In this document: piece after piece, positions 35,101 through 44,100 of the stretch | How the letters are laid out: each line of letters begins with the position of its first letter | Position numbering within the stretch: position 1 is the stretch's first letter | From: Gordionus sp. m RMFG-2023 | Taxonomy: Eukaryota; Nematomorpha; Gordioida; Chordodea; Parachordodidae | DNA: 64,000 bases | Reading direction: 5' to 3' | Assembly: GCF_954871325.1 (NCBI RefSeq) | Contig: NC_088776.1 | Coordinates: 38,302,508-38,366,507, forward strand | Translations under genes and position numbers: made by a program | The notes under the pieces: generated by a model | What the model was told of the DNA's origin: nothing | The model's database searches: none | What the model saw: the letters and a program-made list of their open reading frames with translations, nothing else

Positions 35101-38100
35101 AAGCAAATTTAATATTGCATATTTTTTTTAATAAATAAAGAGAAAATCATGCGAATGTATTGTGTAATTTCACGTTTAAAAAAATAAAGCATTAGGTAAG
35201 CAAATAAAAAAAAATTTTCGATTCCTTCCTTAGTAGTAAACTTGACACCTCGTCAGTGTTGCATACTAGCCTAAAATAAAGAATTTGACCTATGAGCTTA
35301 TATTATAAAATATTTTTTTCATTACTCTGGAATAAATCTGCTGTTTTAATCAATTCGATTTGATTGGTAATATTTTAGGTAAATGGATTCGATGGTTTCT
35401 TGCGTGAACCGACATACAAATTGATTAATCCACCAGCAGAATTTGTGATACATGAAAATGGTGACATTTGCACTACCAAGATGCTTGATTTCGAAATCAA
35501 ATTTATTTACAATTTTCAAGTGAAAGTAGCTGTCAAATCAGTATCCTCCCAACCTAGTGATGTCATAGTAAATTTTACGAGATTTTGAGGCATTTTTAAT
35601 ATAATATATTTTGGAGCATCAATATGATTTGGTAGGAATAATTTTTGTAATATTACGCATTTATAGAACTATGTCTAATTTGAGTCTTTTTTTTAAATAA
35701 TCTAACCAATTCATGAGGGCTCTATTGTATTGATTCCTCATTGGCGAAACATTTCCAATTAGCAATACTGCTAATTTGTCTAATGCCAATTTAAAGACAT
35801 GTATTACTCATTGTCACATAAACTATCCCTCTAATTTGCACATTTGTCAATCTGAAACCGAGATTTCATCTTTCGAGAGTGTAAATTTTTTATTAAATCG
35901 ATATTAATTCAATTTCAAACGTGTATTTTTGATGAAAGTGGGAAGGGGCTAAAATTATATTATATTTGTTTTTATGGACGACATAAATAAAGATTTTATA
36001 ATAACCACTTTCCCTAAACAAGTGAATATTTTAATGGTCGGGACAAAACATTATCAAAATTCAATAAGAAAATATTTGAAATAATTATTTATCATTTAAA
36101 GAAAAAAGAATAATATAAGTGCAAATTCCTATACTTGTACTTTATTATCTAGCGTAATCAAAGGTGTAGTGAAGGGAAGGGAGTAGGAGATACGTTCCCC
36201 CTTTCCAAAATTTGACCGTTTTCATAAATATCATTTTAAGCTTATAAAAAATGTCCCACTATGCACCTCACACCCTCTCTCAAAAATTAATATATACAGA
36301 GATCTGCGCAGCCCGACAAGGGCCGGGCTCGATAAATTTAAAAAAGATTTAAAGGGTCGGGCAATTCGTACAGAAAGAAATTTTGACCGAGTCGTATAAT
36401 AAATATATAAAAGGTCAAGCCTCGAAAATCTTTTATTTATCTAAGATTCTAAGAGGCCAGCCTGAGCGTTAAAATTTTATAATATTTTTCTTAATTTCAA
36501 GCTAATTATACTATTTGAAAATAAATTGCAACATGATTTTTGTATTATAAGAGTTGTCTAACAAAAATACTAAATCTATAAACAATAGTGAATTCACAAA
36601 AAACTAGTTAATTATGATATGATCAAATTACAAATACACCATACCAATTCATGAAACCATTATTGTAGTAATAGGTAACCAAAATAGATACATAAGCTTC
36701 TTAAATACCATTGGGAAAAATTAGATATAGATATCAAAAATGTAATGGCCGAAAAATTATACGAAAAAATTTAACGGGCCGGGGCGAACATTTCGTAAAA
36801 TTTTAACGGTCTAGACGTGCAGATCTTATTATAAATAACAATTTTAAAGAAAAATGAATGTTAATAACTTTTTAAAATAATTAATATAATTCAAAATTTT
36901 TAGAAAAAAAAGCATATAAAATAAATATAATATAGCCAATGGCCAATAAGTAAGTGTAAAGACCTCCAATAAAATTTTTTTATAACCCCTCCCCCCTCAC
37001 TCTTGAAAAACTATCTAGGCTATTTAAAATAACAAAGAGCTGACTTCCTTTAGTACTGTTTCGCAGTTTCAAACGATTATCAGTCTATTTATATAATAAT
37101 AATCATTGGGTCTAAGAATTTATAAAAGGATTTACGTGTTTTTTTAATGCTGACTAATCAGAAATATTTTAAATCTATACACAAAATCTAAAATTCTGGA
37201 AATTTTTTTTCTTTCTAATTTTCAGAAACATTTTGTTTAAATGTAATTTTTGTAGGATTTTGAAAAACTTTATAAAAACGTTTTTTTAAAAATTCTAAAT
37301 AACATAACATTGACCATATGTTACTTTAATAGATTAAAATAAAGAATGAACCAATGGATTATTAGATTTTCATATTGATAAGGCTTACTTATTATATATT
37401 ATATATATATTGTTAATTAATCTTTGGAATCATTCATGATTTCATTCTAGAAGTCGATTATTTTTCTTTTAAAATATAGGTAACGGTAATTAATATTAAT
37501 GACAATCCACCAGTTTTTGAGAAGACTAGTTACACTACGGAGGATGTGGGAAGTGACATTATTGTAGGTACCACGGTCTTAACGGTAAATACTCAAAAAT
37601 TCATTAAATCGTTAAAATGATGACTATTAGAATTGCAATGCTAACGAAATTTAAAATATTTAAGGAATAGGAATTATGGAAAGAATAGACTAAGTTTTTT
37701 TTTGTTGTTGTAAAATCGAATTGGGTAAAGACGGAGAAGAAATATATAAATTTTAATTTATTAAACTTTATTTAAAAAAATATATTCAACACTATATACA
37801 TGATCACATTGTTGATAAAAATGTATTATAATAAGGTCAAAGCAACTGATAGAGATTTAGACGTAGACGGGAAGCCAGGACCCATTCGATATTTTTTAAA
37901 AGGAGGTGGAGGTCAGTTTGAAGTGAAGGAAGACAGCGGAGAAGTAAAAGTCAAGTCATCCTTAGATTTTGTCAAAAAATCTCAATATACTATGACAATC
38001 AAGGCCATTGATGAAGGTGCACCAATTTTCGCAGCCTTTACTGAAGTCAAAATAAGAATAGCAAACAAAGTAAATGCCCATTGTTTTTAAAAAAATATGC

Positions 38101-41100
38101 CATTCATTAAATTTTTGAATTTATAAAGCATTCTTATTTCTTCCATTTTAGGTCAATAAGCATCCTGTTCTCCTAAAATTAATTTCTAAACCAGCCCAAT
38201 ACAAGGATTCAAAGGCTAAAAGGGATATTTTTGGCAATGAATTTTTAGGAAATCCATTCATGAGAGGAGAATCTTGGGCATTGCAAGATAATTCAGATGG
38301 TTTCTCAGGGCGAGATTTGCCGGCTGGTAACAGCAATGCTTCCCGTCAAGTACCCCCTCCTGCGCCCAAAAAAGGGAATGATAATAGCCAAACTGAGTTT
38401 AAAGTATCCATATCCGAGTCAGTTCCCGTGGGTTACGTGATCACCCAGGTAGAAGGAAGAGATCCAGATCCTGTAGATGGTTCTGGCATAGCTTTTTCCC
38501 TTAAGGGGGGCGAATGTGGTTCATACAGGAAGGAGGAAAAATGTTTCCTTATCGACTCAACTACTGGAAAGATAACTGTAGTCAAACCTCTAAATTATCA
38601 AGAAGAGAAAAATTATTATTTGTTCGTTCAGGCCAGTGATATGGGTCCTAAACCTCTGTTGTCTTATATGGGTATTTTGGTTGCACTTATTCCCATTAAC
38701 AAATATGAACCGGTTAATATTTTCTTTAAAAAAAATAAAATTATTCAATTTATTTAAGTATTTAGTTTGGGTCCCATAAATTTTAACTCAAAATAAAGCA
38801 GGTAACCAAGGAGGGAGGAGGGAAAAATTTTCTGCCCCATCGCAAATTTGCCTGTTCTCATAAATGTCATTTTAGGCAATAAAAATCCTCCCCCCCCCCC
38901 ACAATCTCCTCCCATCCCCTCTCTCCCAAAAATAAATACAATTCACTATAAAGTAGAATTTGAAAGAAAAATTAGTAAAAGTTAATAAATTTTTAGAACT
39001 ACCTTAAATTTTTAGAAAAAATTTTTAGTAAAAACCCAAAATAATTTTATAAAAATATAATATAGCCAAAGGCTTATAATATGTGAACCTAAAGACTTAC
39101 AATAAAATTTGGCGAGAAAAACATCCCCCCACTCCGATAGGAAAAGCATAATTTATTGTGTGTTCATTCTATTTTTATTAAATCGATGGGTAATCATATA
39201 TTTTTGGGCTTAGGAGTTTGTGGGTCTACCACCAATACTAAAAGTTTCAAGTTTGACCCCAACTGGGAGCAAGATTTTAGATATCAGAGCTATCGATAAA
39301 GATAATATAAACAGCAAACTTACTTATCAGCAAATTACGGGCCCTCAAAATAACACTGACAAACAGTACGACCCTTCATCGGCTTCTTTCAGATACTCAC
39401 CCGAACTAGGTGGTATAGTGACCCATGATAAAAGGCCATTATTACCAGGGGTGAGTGAGGAAATAACAATGAAAGCCATTGACACTGGAACTCCACCTAA
39501 GGAAGTAGTTGGAAAAGTCGTGTTGAAAAGTTATTTTGGGCCGGCAGGTTATTCAATCTTCATTTTAAAATTATTTAATTTTTTTTACAGTCATTTAGTG
39601 ATAATACATATTGCGAATAAACACTTACTTTTATAAGTGGTCAATTCTAATTTATAAAACGAGTCTTCATTATAATACTTACTTTGATTATATATAAATA
39701 ATTTTATTGTGTTTAAGCTGGAGAAGTTGACAAGGTACTTTCCCAAGCCACTGACACCTCGATAGCACCTTTGATATCGTTGGTAGTTGTTGTTATTGTC
39801 ATCGTATTTCTTTTGCTAATTGTTGGAGTAATTGCTTATGCATACAGCACAGGGCAGAAGCCGACACAGGGTATTTATTTACTATATTTTATGTGATACG
39901 AAACGCCTAAATAAAGCGATAGGAAATTGTAAAATTAGTGATCACATATAATATTTATATTATTTTTTTTCAAATGGTCGGCTAAGTCATCAAGATTCCT
40001 CTCATGTTGGGAGGTTCGGGCCGTAGTAGTGACGATAAAAAGAAAGCTGGGGGAGGTGGAGGTGGCTTCTTCAGCAATTTGTTACAGACATCAAAACCTA
40101 TAGAAATGAATTTGCAAGCAAAGATGGATGATTATGATACTAATTATAAGTATGACTACGATTATTCTTATGGAGATTATGGCGAGTACGATAATTATGA
40201 TTCGTCTTATGGTGATTCTTACAGTAAAGATGTAAGTATATGCCTAAATAAATCGTTAAATTTCTTATCTCCAAATATTTATTTTTAGATTATTAAATTG
40301 GCGAAATTTATTTTATTAGTGGAGCTTAGAACTCTAATAATCCAGAGATTATGATTATTTTTTAAAATATATTTTTAAATGATGCGCACAGAAATGTTCT
40401 ACTTTGGACAAAAATACCCATAGACAAAAAGACACAAGATAAATATTCCAATTTTAACATTTTTAAAATATATCTTTTTAAGCATCTAACGAAATTTCCG
40501 TGTTCGATGCATTTTGTCCTTGGGGATTTTGTCCAGTGTCTTCTTTCCCAGCTCTTGTAGTACATTTCTGTCCATGATTCTGTTAAAATGAATATATAGT
40601 AGATAATGTGTGATTAAAAATAAATTGACTTTTTTAGCAAAATACAAAAAAATTATTATTTTTATTATCTATAGATTATTGGTTTTTAATTTCAAAAAAT
40701 AACAATTTGTATTTTCTTTGTTGTATCTTTCTAAATAATTTATTGTTGTTTACTTCATAGTCTATAATACCTTGTCCAAGCTTCACATTAGTTTTAAATT
40801 TACCACCGAATTTATTCTACATCTAGAGCGGATTTTTATTTTTTTACTTTTGATGAGTCACAATGAAAGATACAACTGTCCTGGAAAAGGACGTCCATAT
40901 AATTTTATCTGGGGAATGGGGGGGGGGGGCGTATAAATTTTGTAGATAAGGCTATCAACAGAGAATTATTTATTTTCGGATTATATTTAGCGTGCCACCT
41001 TAATAGTATCACGTATTAGTTATACTGTTTAGTTGAAAGCAGGGACCTAGAACGTAACAGAAAATGGAACTTTGAGTTAAATTGGAACAGAACCGGAGCG

Positions 41101-44100
41101 GTATATTCCAGAACCTTCCCAGATGGTCCAGAACGTTCCTAAAAATCTATTAAAATTATAATAGGAAATAAATAGATGTTTTATTTCACTATTATACTTA
41201 GTTTTGATTAACCCGTTAATTACCAAGGTATCAAAGACATAAAGTAAAATTTTAAAAAATTTAAATTTCTTATACATTAATATAAACATATTTATCAAAA
41301 TTTCAAAAAAAAATATTTCCATTGAATTTTGAATGTTCCAAAAATCAACATTGAGCGAGTTGATTTTTTGGTGAAATAATTTTGAGAATTTTATATAAAT
41401 AAGTGCGTCACATTTATCGCACTTATATGTCGTATTTATTTTGCACCATTTGCAACGACCTTGATGTTGGTTTTAATTGGCATATGACTTATATCTACCT
41501 TTCAGATTGAATCAATTGGGCATCTTGGATGGGCCCGGATGGCATCGTTTTTTAGGTGCTCTTCTGAATATATGGTAAGACATATTCCCACCAAAAGTAA
41601 TATGTATTTTCCAAGTGGATACAACTCATAAATTAAGAAAGTTAGAGAATAAACACCACCACCATTTGGGGGGGGGGGGGCAGTCGAGGACAATCGCTCA
41701 AAAATTCATCCAATGAATCAACATCTCCCATATGTTGATTATATGAAGTAATCATATTTGGTTGATCGATATCAATATATACCTTATGTTTCAAACTCTC
41801 CATCGCTTGACTTTAGAGGGTATATTCTTTGATAATTGCTCACCTCTGCTACAGGACTATCATTCCAATAAAACAGCAATCATTTCATCACTGCATAAGA
41901 TCCTCTGGGAGTTTTTTCATTAGTTTTTGATCTAATGGACATTTTTGCTTCCCTGTTCAATACAATGTAAACCTTTTTCTCCTAGCATTCTGCATAAATT
42001 TGTAAGTAAAGAAATTATCAAAGAATGGTGCATGTTCTTGAAATGACAGCTGTTAATTTGGGCTACACTCTTTCACCAAGGACTAATTTCATTGTCATCC
42101 TTCCCAGCGTAAATATTAAAAGCAAAAGGATATCCACAAGATGAAGATAAAACCCAAACTTTTACGCCAATTTTTACTGGCTTTCCTCGCATGTACATTT
42201 TATAGTTTGGTTTCCATAAAAGGGGGATCATTTGTTCATACAAAATTGAATTTTCTTTGAATATACCAAATTGTTGTGGATTTCGAACAAATAATATCTA
42301 ACTGGTCTGACCTTTGCTAATTTGTCAGTTGATATCGGGATTGTTGGCCAGATGTAAATATCTTTTTATTCCTTGGAAACGATTCTAGACATTTTTGTGG
42401 AAATAAAATGTGAACCTACATTTTCATCTTGAGACCAATATAAATTTTCTTGGGGAAAAATATGATATTCACTATATAAAATAATACCTATAAAAATGTC
42501 CAAATTCAAATTTTGAATGTCAAAGGAATGATTTAATTATTGATTAGCATATATTTTGTTTGATTTATTATAAGTGAATACATGTCTTTATCAAAAAACA
42601 TACGAAATAATTCTAGAGGGGATTTTACATTTATATCATGAAAAGAATTTTCTAAGAATTGGTACTTATATCATTATAATGCTTTTCACTATTTTTTTTC
42701 CCATTTTGAAACTTTTATTCACTTAGAAAGTTGAATATTTTTTATCATATTCTGATTTTTCTCAACTTTCCCCACAATATCTTCTAATTGTTCTGACGAT
42801 ATATCATGATCGTTACTTTCTTCATCTGTAACGTCTTCTAAATTATCTGATTGTATTACAATAATTTCATGTTCACCCGAATTTTCTAATAATGCGTCTA
42901 AAGCTGTTTTTAAATGAGCTTATAAATTTAAATTTAGATATCGTTATTTACCAATGTTTGAAAAATGGAACATAATAATATTTTACATATATTTTTTTGA
43001 ATTAAAATTTTATCGGAACTAATTTTTTTTAAAGTTTTTGATACTTGAAAAAAATTAAGAAATTGAAAATTTTAAAAGCTTATAAATTTTACAAAATAAG
43101 TTCAAAATAAACGCCAAAGTTGATGTTCCAAAAATCAACATTGGTGATTAATGGATTAATGGATATATAATTATAATTAATATTAATAATTATTTATACA
43201 AAAAAGGCAACCTAGATAAATTATTTTTATTTTCTTTATAAATATAATATTCATAATCAATAGTCGTAGAAAATAACAGCAAACAAGTAGCAAATTAAGA
43301 AATTAATAGAATGTAAACATAAAAAAACACAATTAAATGAATATGATATGGCACACAAAATTTGGAATAAAATAATTAATAAATGAGGGATATTAATTTA
43401 GTTTTATTAACATTTTATCTTTTAAACAATATAAATTGGATTTTATCTTATAAAATAAATATTTTCAATGGACAATTTTATTTTTGATATTAATAAAAAA
43501 AAATCATCCAAGTGCCATCATTGTAAAACCAGGATTGTCGGAAAACAAAGATTATTTATTAAGACATCTAAAAACGCATTGATGTAATAATTCCATATAT
43601 TAATGGTTAAATAAAGATTAATGAATGGAATGTGTTGATTTAGACAAATATATTAAGTTATACATTTTTCTAGGAACGTTCCAAATTCGTCTGAACCCTA
43701 AGGGAACAAGAATGCACAAATATTGTTATTTCTGGTTCCTGTAAAATCCTTGGCTATTTTTGTCAAAAAAATAATTGCTTCTATAAAATTATATATTCTT
43801 TTTTAATAAATGATCATTTCACAATATTAGCTTCTTGAAGTTCAAATAACTGGAAAGAACCCAATTAAATCATGAAAGTAGAGGATCATGATTTGCATAT
43901 TTTAAAAAATTTAAGATAATGTTTGGTTGGGTGAATGGGGTAAAAATAAAAAATTACAAAACAAAGCCATAAAAATTGGAAATTGAGCGTAATGTATTAA
44001 GTTTAGTTTTTTAAATTGTTTAAAATTATTTTTGTAAATTGTTTAAAATTTTTGTAAATTTTTGGATAAATCTCGAAATATTAAGAATACTCGTAAAATT

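Noticed and set aside
41040-43741. Eight-base duplication for the hAT remnant in the cadherin intron
   Set aside because: GTTGAAAG and TAAAATCC do not match. The element is called on ends and BED-finger remains only.
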